Both the position numbers and the translations under genes were made by a program. 64,000 bases of DNA from Streptomyces sp. TRM49041 (GTDB lineage Bacteria > Actinomycetota > Actinomycetes > Streptomycetales > Streptomycetaceae). The notes under the pieces are model-generated. The model was not told the origin of the DNA and made no database searches. It saw nothing but the letters and a program-made list of their open reading frames with translations. The stretch spans positions 81,027 through 145,026 of the forward strand of contig NZ_VSRY01000140.1 of the NCBI RefSeq assembly GCF_008271805.1. Reading direction: 5' to 3'. Positions 52,859-60,700 of the stretch are shown one piece after another (positions within the stretch are counted from its first letter, which is position 1; each line of letters starts with the position of its first letter).

Positions 52859-53318
52859 TTGTCGGACGGAAGCATCGCAGAACCGGCCACGGCACCGCCA
52901 GACCCACAAATGTGCGAACAGCCACAGACGGCGGGCGCCTTGAGGCGACGCCGGACGGCCGGTGCGCGGTGTGCCGAGTCCGACGGGCGACGGGTCAGGT
53001 CAGGTCAGGTACGTACGCTCCCGGCCGGTGAGGTGGCGGGACGCCCCGGTGCTCCCGTCCGTCCAGGGTCCCGAGCACCGTCCGGCCCGCGGGCAGGGGC
53101 GTCGGTGCACCGTCGCGGGCATCCTGGGCGTCTCAGGCCCGCGAACTCCACCCCGACGGGACTGCGCGGCAGATCGAGGATGCCGTCAAGTCTCCGCGAA
53201 GGCGCACTTCACGAAGCCGGCGCTCCTGTCCCGCTGTCGAACCGTCACCTTCTCCGAAGCCGCTCTGGACGCCATCCGACCGCGCCGTCGTAGGCCGTCG
53301 TGGGCACTGCGGGTCGCG
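52859..53318. other. Gene-free stretch upstream of the riboswitch
   Basis: 460 bp with no convincing gene on either strand. The operon promoter must lie in its left part. A short direct repeat GTCAGGTCAGGTCAGGTA occurs at 52,995-53,010. Open frames here have poor codon bias. Confidence 0.4.
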
Positions 53319-53489
53319 TCAGCGGAGAGGTCGCCGACCGGAGCGTCGGGACCAGCGGACGGCGGCGAGGATCACGTCGACCACGAGGACCGCGATGCCG
53401 ATGATCAGCAGGTAGCCCAGTCCTTCCGCGACTACGCCGATGATCCCCAGTACGACGGCCACCAGAGCCAGAAAGAAGAAGACTGCCAT
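53319..53489 (-). CDS. Small hydrophobic membrane protein
   Basis: A 56-residue protein too short for routine calling. It has two hydrophobic segments (MAVFFFLALVAVVLGIIGVV and LGYLLIIGIAVLVVDVILAAV), then a basic tail (RWSRRSGRRPLR). ATG 53489 has GGAGAGG 11 bases upstream. Similar tiny proteins are common in streptomycetes beside PRC-barrel and stress genes. It lies 33 bp after the PRC-barrel stop in the same direction, so co-transcription is likely. Confidence 0.75.
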   Translation of the reverse strand: MAVFFFLALVAVVLGIIGVVAEGLGYLLIIGIAVLVVDVILAAVRWSRRSGRRPLR

Positions 53490-53522
53490 CGTGTGAACGC
53501 CTCTCCGGTCGAGGTCCTGCGG

Positions 53523-53879
53523 TCAGCGGCGTGCGAGCTGGCGTTCGCCGCCTGTGCCCGGCTGGTACGGCATGCCGTAGTGCTGGAAGATCGACTCTTC
53601 CTGCTCGATCGGCAATACGTCGTCCGTGCCGACCCATGGGGCCTTCCGCACCAGGCTCTTGGCGTAGGCGGTCTTGACGTAGCCCGGCCCGAGGATCGCG
53701 TCGTCGAGGGGGACGAAGACCAGACGCTGCCGGGTGGGCAGCCCGGTCCGGACGGTGGCCATGGCCGGTTCATCGGTTGTGGTGTCCACGTAGACCGCTT
53801 CCAGTCGGCCGATCTTGTGTCCCTTCGGGTCCACGACGTCGCGATTGCGCCACTCACGGATATCGGCTGAACGGATCAT
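53523..53879 (-). CDS. PRC-barrel domain protein
   Basis: A 118-residue protein. The PRC-barrel region includes DIREWRNRDVVDPKGHKIGR, LEAVYVDTTTDEPAMATV and VFVPLDDAILGPGYVKTAYA. A tail carries HYGMPYQPG. PRC-barrel proteins often act in envelope or stress functions. ATG 53879 follows GGAGGGAGAGG. First of a two-gene unit with the hydrophobic peptide. Confidence 0.88.
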   Translation of the reverse strand: MIRSADIREWRNRDVVDPKGHKIGRLEAVYVDTTTDEPAMATVRTGLPTRQRLVFVPLDDAILGPGYVKTAYAKSLVRKAPWVGTDDVLPIEQEESIFQHYGMPYQPGTGGERQLARR

Positions 53880-54049
53880 GTCCTCTCCCTCCTTGACGGG
53901 GCACCGGCCGGTGCCGTCCGCTCACCGGGGATCGTTTCGTCGCGGGAATCCGGAGACCCTCAGTCCTCAGCCTGCCCCCGTTCACCCGCTGTCGCCACTT
54001 GTCACCGTTTGTGCGCCGCGCTGCGCCGCTCCGACCGCGCCGCGCACAA

Positions 54050-54077
54050 CGGCCCCGGCGTATACACACCGGGGCCG
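54050..54077. terminator. Hairpin in the 53.9-54.2 kb gap
   Basis: A 9-bp stem CGGCCCCGG with its complement and a 10-base loop lies in the 333-bp gap between the PRC-barrel start and the 54213 gene stop. It probably terminates the minus-strand 54213 gene; nothing else is recognisable in the gap. Confidence 0.55.
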
Positions 54078-54212
54078 CCCTTCCGGGCGGTCGCACGTGA
54101 GAGTGCGCCAACCCATTTGCCATAATATGCCCGTTTCCCTCTTCTGGCTCACAGTGATTCGAGTCGGTGGGTGACGCGGCCTCCGGGCCCCGGAACCGGC
54201 CCGCAGGGCGTG

Positions 54213-54491
54213 TCAGCCGCGCTCCTCGTCCTCGGATTCCTCGGACTCCATGAGCCGGATCCCCTGATGTGTCAGCGTGACCGCCGCGGGCGTGCTGTGA
54301 GTTGTCCAGTCGACGAGGATCAGACCCTCGGCGGCCAGGTAGGTGCAGGCAGCGGCCATGTCCTGATCGGGCAGGTGCAGGTCGTCACGGAGCTTGGCCC
54401 CGGTGACACCCGGACGATTGCCTTCCATGGCGTCGTACAGGGCCTTCATGATCGCCATACGGTAGTTCTGTCGCTCGTGCAGTGTTGCCAT
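54213..54491 (-). CDS. Small winged-helix-like hypothetical protein
   Basis: A 92-residue protein. NYRMAIMKALYDAMEGNRPG, VTGAKLRDDLHLPDQDMAAACTYL and AAEGLILVDW form a plausible winged helix, followed by an acidic tail (ESEESEDEERG). ATG 54491 is chosen by frame and codon bias; the ribosome site is weak. It may be a DNA-binding protein. Upstream on the same strand lies a DUF5994 remnant. Confidence 0.65.
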   Translation of the reverse strand: MATLHERQNYRMAIMKALYDAMEGNRPGVTGAKLRDDLHLPDQDMAAACTYLAAEGLILVDWTTHSTPAAVTLTHQGIRLMESEESEDEERG

Positions 54492-54621
54492 GACTGCCGC
54501 TCTCTCGTTCCGGCACCGATGCGGTGCGAAGTGTCGGTAAGGCCGCCACGCTGTCCCGGCCGCTGTCAGACCGCCGGCGGTGAGGCCACCGCAGGTGGCA
54601 GCGACGGACATCAGCCGAGCG

Positions 54622-54825
54622 GTGGGAGGCCGCTCCGGTCTCCGGCGGGATCACGGGCCGGCACGCAGGGCTGAGGTCGGGGAGTTCGCGGGAAAGGTCG
54701 CGGGAGCGAGCCCGCCATGCGTCATCCAGGAGGCCGGGTCGGGTGTCCACGGGGGGCACCGGCAGCCGGGCCGGTGGCGTGAGGACGCGCTGACCGGCGG
54801 TCGTACGTTCCGTGGTCGCGGTCAT
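54622..54825 (-). pseudogene. Internally deleted DUF5994-like gene
   Basis: The N-terminal part matches the family (LLDDAWRARSRDLSRELPDL) and is then joined directly to the C-terminal strand (VIPPETGAASH), skipping about 60 residues that the intact paralogue at 55098 has between the same points. After the join the frame continues into sequence without similarity. A single internal deletion explains it. Confidence 0.65.
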
Positions 54826-55097
54826 GGCACGGACCTGTCCCCGGGGCTTCTCCTCGGCCCCCGGCGTCGTTGCTCGCCGAGAACGGCACCGGCGGCGTGA
54901 GCCGGTGTGCGCAGGGTTTCCGGTGCTTTCAGCCTACTCCGGTCCGAGCGCCGGGAAAGGTCTGTGACCAGGCATTTTCCGATACGGAACCGCGGGCGCG
55001 GGCGCTCGCGGGCGCGGCATGCGGAGTGCGGAGTACAGTGGCATGGCGAGGCTGCTTCACAGTATGGAACGCACTGCCTCGCGGATGGGCGTGCACC

Positions 55098-55583
55098 ATG
55101 GCCGACTCCGACCCCCTCAGCACTCCCCGGCCCCTGCCGGATGCCACCCACCATTCCGTGAGACCCGGGACGGCTCTCCTGAGGCTGGAAACGACACATG
55201 CCCGTGAGGGAATCCTGGACGGCGCGTGGTGGCCGCGGTCCAGGGACATAGGCGCCGAGCTTCCCTCACTGATCAGCGCGTTGACCGAGTACCTGGGACC
55301 CGTCACCCGCGTCGGTCTGGACGCCGGTGCCTGGGCGGAACTGCCGACACGGTTGACGGTCGACGACCGGGTCGTGCATGTCGACTCCTTCCCGGTCGGT
55401 GACGACACCGTCCTGATCACCCGAGGCGATCGGGACCACTTCGCCCTGCTGGTGGTCCCGCCCGACACGACTCCTGACGCGGCACGCGCCGCCATGGCCA
55501 GAGCCGTCCGGGCGGACAACGTCACCCAGGCCGGGCAGATCCTCATCGAAACCGGCGCCGACACGGCACCTCCCCCGACGTGA
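55098..55583 (+). CDS. DUF5994 protein
   Basis: A 161-residue protein with the family hallmark ILDGAWWPRSRDIGAELPSL followed by a beta-rich region with VTRVGLDAGAW and HFALLVVPPDTTPDAARAAM. Function unknown; the family is actinobacterial and often multi-copy. ATG 55098 has GGATGGG upstream. Just after its stop begins the repeat at 55593 that marks the edge of the accessory region. Confidence 0.85.
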   Translation: MADSDPLSTPRPLPDATHHSVRPGTALLRLETTHAREGILDGAWWPRSRDIGAELPSLISALTEYLGPVTRVGLDAGAWAELPTRLTVDDRVVHVDSFPVGDDTVLITRGDRDHFALLVVPPDTTPDAARAAMARAVRADNVTQAGQILIETGADTAPPPT

Positions 55584-55592
55584 CTTCTGGAT

Positions 55593-55656
55593 CGGGCACG
55601 CGAAGCCTGATCCGGTCGAGACAGCAAAGAAGCCCCGGGCCGCCGACCTGGGGCTT
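55593..55656. repeat. Copy A of the integration-flank repeat
   Basis: 64 bp with 58 identical to 59057-59120. It includes CGGGCACGCGAAGCCTGATC and a hairpin (AGCCCCGGGCC...CTGGGGCTT). Unlike copy B it is not followed by the tRNA-Gly fragment. Confidence 0.85.
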
Positions 55657-55859
55657 CACTGCTGTGGGCGCTGCTCTGCTGTCAATGACCGGTTTGCCGG
55701 ACGGGGCAATGGGACCGGCCATCGCGGCGCCGGCACCGTGCGCCGTGGCACTGGTCCACCGGCGACGCGCTCTGAGGATGCTCGAGATCCTCCCTGTTCC
55801 GTTCGACGAGACCGTCGACACCGCCCGGTTCTGGGAACGGCACCTCGCCTGGTGGACGA

Positions 55860-56225
55860 ATGACGCCGACCGACGCGGATACACTCCGCGGCCACCCGAG
55901 GACGGCCGCTGAGGCGGACGGCAGGGGAATTGACTGCAGCGCCGCGGAGATGGCCCGCGACCCCACGGTGCCAACCCATGCGCAGGGCTGGACGCAGGTC
56001 CTGGCCGCGTACGTCGGACGGGCCGCAGACGAGCAGGTCCCCTACAGCGCGGGGCACCTCGTGTTCCATCAGGAGCACATGATGTGCAACCGACTGGGCG
56101 TACTGCCACGGGAGGAAGCCCTCCTCGGAGTCATGGCTGCCGACAACCCAGGCCATTGGAGGCCTAATTGGGCACTGATCAGGAGCTGCCTACCGACTCT
56201 GGCACAATGCGTGTATGGCACATAA
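55860..56225 (+). CDS. Hypothetical protein in accessory region
   Basis: A possible 121-residue protein of unknown family. The C-terminal part (SAGHLVFHQEHMMCNRLGVL, GHWRPNWALIRSCLPTLAQC) has protein-like composition. It overlaps an alternative frame (55580-55912) that begins inside the repeat and looks less likely. No ribosome site stands out. Low confidence. Confidence 0.35.
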   Translation: MTPTDADTLRGHPRTAAEADGRGIDCSAAEMARDPTVPTHAQGWTQVLAAYVGRAADEQVPYSAGHLVFHQEHMMCNRLGVLPREEALLGVMAADNPGHWRPNWALIRSCLPTLAQCVYGT

Positions 56226-56430
56226 TGAGGCATCCGGGACGCGACCCATAGGCATCGGACTGGCGGCAGGCATGGCGCTCGGGGTCGTCATCGGACTCTT
56301 GCTCGGGCTTTACGTCCTCGACAACGTCGGCCTCGGCGTGGGCCTGGGCATCGGTATCGGCAGCTCCGTCGGTATCGGTATTGCCACGGCGCGCCGCTCT
56401 CGCCGCGTGCCCTCGTCAGGGGTCGGCTGA
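56215..56430 (+). CDS. Glycine-rich small membrane protein
   Basis: A 71-residue protein with two hydrophobic glycine-zipper segments (IGLAAGMALGVVIGLLLGLY and VGLGVGLGIGIGSSVGIGIA) and a basic tail. ATG 56215 begins MAHNEAS. Glycine-zipper peptides insert in membranes; the role is unknown. It lies between two integration scars, so it may be cargo of a former element or an old chromosomal gene. Confidence 0.65.
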   Translation: MAHNEASGTRPIGIGLAAGMALGVVIGLLLGLYVLDNVGLGVGLGIGIGSSVGIGIATARRSRRVPSSGVG

Positions 56431-56492
56431 CCCGAGACTCGATCGGTCACCGCGGAGAGTGGCACGGTGAGACCGGAGCGTCGGGCGGCACT

Positions 56493-56519
56493 AAGGCCCA
56501 GGTCCATGGCCTGGGCCTT
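56493..56519. terminator. Hairpin after the tRNA-Gly 3' fragment (copy 1)
   Basis: AAGGCCCAGG and its exact complement enclose a 7-base loop, positioned just after the tRNA 3' end on the minus strand, where a tRNA terminator would be. Confidence 0.75.
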
Positions 56520-56528
56520 CCGCGTGGG

Positions 56529-56572
56529 GCGGGTGACGGGAATCGAACCCGCGCTTTGAGCTTGGGAATCAC
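56529..56572 (-). repeat. tRNA-Gly(CCC) 3' fragment, copy 1 (attachment-site scar)
   Basis: On the minus strand this reads as the 3' part of a tRNA-Gly: the anticodon-loop end TTCCCAAGCTC, T-arm GCGGGTTCGATTCCCGTC and acceptor end CACCCGC. The 5' half (acceptor, D-arm) is missing; upstream sequence is not tRNA-like. It differs at one base from the copy at 59130. Confidence 0.85.
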
Positions 56573-56823
56573 TGATCGTTCAGATCATGGACTGGTCTGA
56601 GCTGGGAATATGCGCGATACGGAAGTGAGAACACGGGGGACGGTGTGGCCCGCGCTGACCGTTGGTTGACCGTCGCGTCCGGTGCACTTCTGGTGCGGTG
56701 TGGTGCTACGAACCAGATCTCGACCGGCCGGATTCAAGGCCGGCGAAAGTCTCCCATTGGAGGCGCAGTTCGCCTCCCAGTGCATGACCACAACCACCCC
56801 GAGGAGATAAGGAACCCGTTACG
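56573..56823. other. Gene-free stretch after scar copy 1
   Basis: 251 bp with no recognised gene. Together with the scar it makes 393 bp without a coding region between 56430 and 56824. Confidence 0.4.
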
Positions 56824-57558
56824 GTGACGGGCATGCCTGGCACCGACTTCTGGACCTTTCCACCCGACCGCATAACCCATGGCAGCGGCAACCGCTACGA
56901 ACTGACCGTCCTGCACCCGCCATTCACCGTGGACGCGGCCGACCTTCCTCCCAATGACCCCGAACGGGCCGCGGAGTTCGCTCGCTGCCTGGACACGATC
57001 GACGACGTGATCGAGGACCTCAGCCCCCGTAAGCAGAGCGACGCGATCACGGTCGCCACGAGAGCCGATCTGGACCTCGTGCAGGCGGGGGCATGGGGAA
57101 ACCTCATGTCGATCTCCGATCCGGCGTTCGCGGACGACGGCAACGACATGCCGCTGCTGGCGGAGGCCACTCGGCTGCGGAAGCGCTTCCCCGACGCACG
57201 GATCGTGGGCCGGGTAGAGGTGCACTGCGGCGCCGAGCACACCGAAGACCTCGTGTGGCTGCCGGACGGCACCATGTTCCATGCCTGCGGCTGGCCCGGT
57301 GACGAACCGTTCGTCGTGACCGGCGACCCGCAGGCGGTGATGTCCGCCCTCGGGATCACGACGGAGTTTCTCGAAGACATCGACGTGTACTTCGACCTCG
57401 ACGACGAACCGAACCAGAACGACTGGGGCGCCCTCGCCACGGCCTGCCTCGGCGGCGCGGACCTGTGGGGGAGGGCCGACCTGGACGCCTCCTCGCTGCG
57501 GGTGCGGCACAGTGAGCACGCCACCAGCCACATGGAAGCCCTGTACTTCAACGGCTGA
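56824..57558 (+). CDS. Hypothetical protein
   Basis: A 244-residue acidic soluble protein without a family I can name. Features include FWTFPPDRITHGSGNRYELT, IDDVIEDLSPRKQSDAI and CGWPGDEPFVVTGDPQAVMS. Codon bias is normal for the genus, so it is a genuine gene. GTG 56824 has AAGGAA 9 bases upstream; ATG 56833 is an alternative start. It lies between the two tRNA-Gly fragments. Confidence 0.65.
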   Translation: MTGMPGTDFWTFPPDRITHGSGNRYELTVLHPPFTVDAADLPPNDPERAAEFARCLDTIDDVIEDLSPRKQSDAITVATRADLDLVQAGAWGNLMSISDPAFADDGNDMPLLAEATRLRKRFPDARIVGRVEVHCGAEHTEDLVWLPDGTMFHACGWPGDEPFVVTGDPQAVMSALGITTEFLEDIDVYFDLDDEPNQNDWGALATACLGGADLWGRADLDASSLRVRHSEHATSHMEALYFNG

Positions 57559-57624
57559 CGGTAGCTCAACTCCCCTGTGGTCAAGTCGGGTTGACACGCC
57601 GGCATTCTCGACGCGCCCCCGAAG

Positions 57625-58662
57625 GTGTCTGCTGAGTGGCTCGACATCGAGTGGGAGGCGCCCGGCAGCACTGAGTGCAAGGGCCTGACCGACGCGGAGA
57701 AGAAGTCGATGGAAGCGAGCGTTCGCGTCAACATCGTTCCCCTCATGGAGGAGAGGGTCGACAACGACAAGCGCTACGCCGATCTGCGTCGCGCCGTCTA
57801 CACCGCGCGTGTCGCGGCCGAATACATCCGCCAGCAGGATGCCAAGGCGCCGACCGACTTCCGCGAGATCATCGACTCCAGCGACGTCGCCGCGTGGCCG
57901 CTGCGCGCCCCGCACGACAAGTGGACCCGCGAAGACGTGTACCAGAAGTACATGAAGTCGCCGCGTGAGGGCATCGAGTGGTTCGAGCTGGAGTACGGCG
58001 GCCAGGTCTTCAACCAGGGCGTTGGCGGTGTGGACTTCTCCAAGCAGCCGAAGCGGAACATCACCCGGACCCGGTTCAACGTAGAACACCGCACCCTGGA
58101 CACCACGACGAAGACGTCTCTCCAATCGGATGACGTGTCCGACCGGGACACCGACACCCTCTACCTCGGCGGCAGCGGCAACATCGAGGCCGACGGCGAG
58201 GACCCGGGCCCGGGCCCGAACCTGGGTCCCACTCCGACCCCGACGGACGACCCGAAGCCGACCGCCCCGCCGTCGACCCCTGCCCCGGACCCGTCCACCC
58301 CGGGCGACGACGGGAAGCCGACCCCGTCGGCAAACAGGCCGGACCCGGACGGCGACCTCGCCGACACCGGCTCCAACACCCCGATCGGGCTGATCTCCGG
58401 CATCGCCGCGGCGGTCGTCGCCGCCGGTGCGGCCCTGGTGTGGTGGATGCGCCGCAGGCGACAGGACGCCACCGGCCAGGCCGACCGGCGGCGATTCGCA
58501 CGCGGAGCACGAAAGGGCCCCCGCCCCGGGGGCCCTGGGTTCCATTGGGCGTCGCAACTCCCCGGTTCAAGGGGTGCGACGGACTTCGAGACCCGACCGG
58601 AAAGCTGTTCCGGGAGCGGGAGGCTACTCCCGGCTCGTGCAGGCAGGGATCGTCGGCGTTGA
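57625..58662 (+). CDS. LAxTG sortase-dependent surface protein without its N-terminus
   Basis: A 345-codon frame. The first ~190 residues are folded-domain-like (DFREIIDSSDVAAWPLRAPH, DFSKQPKRNITRTRFNVEH), then comes a Pro/Thr/Asp-rich cell-wall spacer (about 195-245) and a sortase E-type signal: LADTG, a hydrophobic helix (GLISGIAAAVVAAGAALVWW) and RRRR. No signal peptide exists, so the secretory N-terminus has been lost or is upstream in a broken frame. After the sorting signal the frame runs on about 70 codons through a terminator-like hairpin (58514-58536). Likely a decayed gene. Confidence 0.75.
   Translation: MSAEWLDIEWEAPGSTECKGLTDAEKKSMEASVRVNIVPLMEERVDNDKRYADLRRAVYTARVAAEYIRQQDAKAPTDFREIIDSSDVAAWPLRAPHDKWTREDVYQKYMKSPREGIEWFELEYGGQVFNQGVGGVDFSKQPKRNITRTRFNVEHRTLDTTTKTSLQSDDVSDRDTDTLYLGGSGNIEADGEDPGPGPNLGPTPTPTDDPKPTAPPSTPAPDPSTPGDDGKPTPSANRPDPDGDLADTGSNTPIGLISGIAAAVVAAGAALVWWMRRRRQDATGQADRRRFARGARKGPRPGGPGFHWASQLPGSRGATDFETRPESCSGSGRLLPARAGRDRRR
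58514..58536. terminator. Hairpin inside the extended 3' end of the surface-protein frame
   Basis: A 9-bp stem AGGGCCCCC with its complement and a 5-base loop, just after the sorting-signal region. It marks the expected original end of that gene. Confidence 0.75.
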
Positions 58663-58712
58663 TCACCGGACGGGCAACAAGTGGCGCAACGGCCGCTCCG
58701 GAGAACGGAACC

Positions 58713-58756
58713 GGAAGCCGGTACCACCACCGATCCATGTGGTGGTACCGGCTTCC
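58713..58756. repeat. 18-bp perfect inverted repeat
   Basis: GGAAGCCGGTACCACCAC and its exact complement enclose the 8-base loop CGATCCAT. It is too long for chance and lies in the accessory region between the surface-protein and integrase remnants. A similar GTGGTACCGGCTTCC stretch occurs inside the gene at 59906 (near 60,150). Confidence 0.8.
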
Positions 58757-58899
58757 CGGCCCGTCCCGGTACCTGCGCGAAGGCGAGCGCATCCACGCCA
58801 AGGCGTACCGGCTACCGAAAGCCATCATGGAGACCGCCGAGGAGCGTCCGAACCGCGACCGTGGCCCAGGTCGACGCGCGCCGCCGCCCTCGGTCCCCG

Positions 58900-59037
58900 A
58901 TGGTCCGCGCGGGGCAGTCCTCCGAGCGGGCCGCGCCGGTCTATCGGCACTCGAACTTGGAACGGCAGCGGGAGGTGGCCGACGGGATCGACGCCCGTGT
59001 CCGCGCCGAGCGCGAGAAGGCTGCCGATGCCTGCTGA
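58900..59037 (+). pseudogene. C-terminal remnant of a tyrosine integrase
   Basis: 45 codons match the end of phage/AICE integrases: MVRAGQSSERAAPVYRHSNL, then ERQREVADGIDARVRAE. The sequence corresponds to the GHSS-x-RAA-x-x-Y-x-H region with the catalytic tyrosine in PVYRHS. The rest of the integrase is missing. It stops about 90 bp before the tRNA-Gly fragment, exactly where int genes sit next to the attachment site. Confidence 0.75.
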
Positions 59038-59056
59038 TCAGGGATCGAGCACGGAC

Positions 59057-59120
59057 CGGGCACGCGAAGCCTGATCCGGTCTGGACAACAAAGCAGCCCC
59101 GGGCCGCTGGCCTGGGGCTT
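59057..59120. repeat. Copy B of the integration-flank repeat
   Basis: 64 bp matching 55593-55656 at 58 positions. Its hairpin (59095-59119) sits just after the tRNA-Gly 3' fragment on the minus strand, as a tRNA terminator would. Confidence 0.85.
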
Positions 59121-59129
59121 TTGCTTGGA

Positions 59130-59173
59130 GCGGGTGACGGGAATCGAACCCGCGCTCTGAGCTTGGGAATCAC
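59130..59173 (-). repeat. tRNA-Gly(CCC) 3' fragment, copy 2 (attachment-site scar)
   Basis: 44 bp, 43 identical to copy 1, reading on the minus strand as the anticodon-loop end, T-arm and acceptor 3' end of tRNA-Gly, followed by TCC. The 5' half of the tRNA is absent. An intact tRNA-Gly is expected to the right of the window. Confidence 0.87.
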
Positions 59174-59828
59174 CCGGCACTTGGCTCAGGACATGAGCCT
59201 TGACCTGCGAAAACGTCCGCCAGTCGGGATGTGACGGTCGGCCTCTGCGACCCTGTGTTGACCGCTGTTCACCGCCCCTACTGGCACGTTGTGGCACGGC
59301 AGTCGACGGCGAAGGGGGGCACGAGACTCCGGAGGTCATGCCGGTCGGCTCGCGACTCCCGCGAGGGTGGCCGACGGAGGGGCGCACCCGCGAGTCCTTG
59401 GTGGGTTTACCGCCGACAACTGGTTCGGGCGGGGAGATCGTGCTTGGGCAGGTGAACCCGTCAGGACCTTCACCTCGCCAGTGTCCAGTGAGTAATAGGC
59501 GCCGACTGGCCAAGACGGCCCCTCTTCGCGGGGGAGCCCATGTCGGCGTTGGCCCTCAGGCCGCCCCCAGTGACCTTGATCTGGTTGCGGGTCCCGGTGC
59601 CAATGGCCCCGGCCGGGTTCGGCCGGCAGTCCGTAAGCGGCTTCACGGCCGCCCCGGCGATCGCCTAGAGGTGCCGGGCAAGGGAAGCCGCCTTGCCCAG
59701 AGACCCGCACTGGGCGCACCGCTGGCGTGAGGTTTGTTCTTAACTCAGTCGCCGGCCGCCGGATGGTGGTCACTGGGCGCTGCGATCCGGCAGCGCCCGC
59801 GCTTGGCGGCTCATGAACTAAACCCCCA
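59174..59828. other. Gene-free stretch right of scar copy 2
   Basis: 655 bp without a gene I can support; open frames on both strands lack family similarity and consistent codon bias. Possibly attachment-proximal non-coding DNA or a decayed gene. Confidence 0.4.
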
Positions 59829-59870
59829 ATGCAAGAAATGCAAGATCAACTAAAGTCTGAGGTGTATGGT
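59829..59870 (+). promoter_or_regulatory. Promoter/operator before the 59906 operon
   Basis: Two direct repeats ATGCAAGA (59829-59836 and 59838-59845) are followed by TATGGT at 59865 as a possible extended -10. GTCTG and CAGAC half-sites flank the -10. The XRE-type regulator encoded downstream is the natural candidate to bind here. Confidence 0.5.
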
Positions 59871-59905
59871 ATCGGGCAGACCGCAAGTTCTGATGGGAGT
59901 GGTAG

Positions 59906-60700
59906 GTGGACAGCTCGACCCCCCAGTGGGCACTCAGGCAGTATGGCGATGACGCTGACGCGATCGGCGTTGCCGCCTGGAAGGCTCTGGAAGACACCGA
60001 AGAAGCCGTGCTCGACGTACGCGCTGTGGCGCGATCAAAGCACGGCTTCGCGTCCGGTGGCGCTCGCATGACCAATCAGTACGAGCGGCTCATCGAGCAC
60101 ATCCTCGACCTGGGGATCGAGGGCACCGAGATCGTAAAGACGGGCTCGTGGTACCGGCTTCCGCTGGTTCACGACACCGTCTTGTTTCCTGTTTGTGCCG
60201 AGGTGGACGGCACAGAGCCGCCCAGTCACTGGCCTCGCGGTCGGGACCTGTCGAAGCTCGTGCAGGAGATCTTCGCCGCCACGAGCCCTGAGGCGAAGTT
60301 CTGGATCTCCGACCCCATTCCCGGGCTGGACGTCGCGGAGCTGGTGCTGCGCCCGTCCCTGGCCGAGCTCGCGGCCCGGGACCCGCGGCCGGAGCTGGTC
60401 CTCGTCTGGTACGAGATGAACCGTTCCGGCCTCAAGCGTGCCTGGTGGGGCAAGGCCGAGCTCCTCGACGAGTCTGGGAACCTGAGGTGGCTCACCGAGC
60501 GTTCGCTGCTGACTGCGCCGGAACGCACCCCCCTGTTCGCTATCCCTGACCGGGACGCGGATGATCGCTTCGACTCCGGTGACCTGCCGGAGGTGCCGAT
60601 GACTGGTCGTAGCGACGAAGAGCGGAAGCTTGGGACTCCGCCGACGACTGAAGTGGCCGAAGCGACTGAGGAAGACTCTGCTGAGAGCGATGAGGGCTGA
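59906..60700 (+). CDS. Unknown protein co-transcribed with XRE-ImmA
   Basis: A 264-residue soluble protein, no family recognised. The core contains TNQYERLIEHILDLGIEGTE, GSWYRLPLVHDTVLFPVC, FWISDPIPGLDVAELVLRPS and LVLVWYEMNRSGLKRAWWG; the C-terminal 50 residues are acidic and disordered-looking. GTG 59906 follows GGGAG. It overlaps the next gene by 11 bp, so the two are an operon. Position suggests a partner or target of the downstream peptidase regulator. Confidence 0.75.
   Translation: MDSSTPQWALRQYGDDADAIGVAAWKALEDTEEAVLDVRAVARSKHGFASGGARMTNQYERLIEHILDLGIEGTEIVKTGSWYRLPLVHDTVLFPVCAEVDGTEPPSHWPRGRDLSKLVQEIFAATSPEAKFWISDPIPGLDVAELVLRPSLAELAARDPRPELVLVWYEMNRSGLKRAWWGKAELLDESGNLRWLTERSLLTAPERTPLFAIPDRDADDRFDSGDLPEVPMTGRSDEERKLGTPPTTEVAEATEEDSAESDEG

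Noticed and set aside
52962..53870. Plus-strand open frame across the PRC-barrel region
   Set aside because: It covers two minus-strand genes that have good ribosome sites and recognisable domains; its own composition is arbitrary.
56529..56572. Intact tRNA-Gly gene
   Set aside because: Only the 3' part is present; upstream bases do not form a D-arm or 5' acceptor strand. The same holds for 59130-59173.
59336..59773. Minus-strand open frame right of scar copy 2
   Set aside because: No family similarity, no ribosome site and mixed codon bias; left as gene-free sequence.
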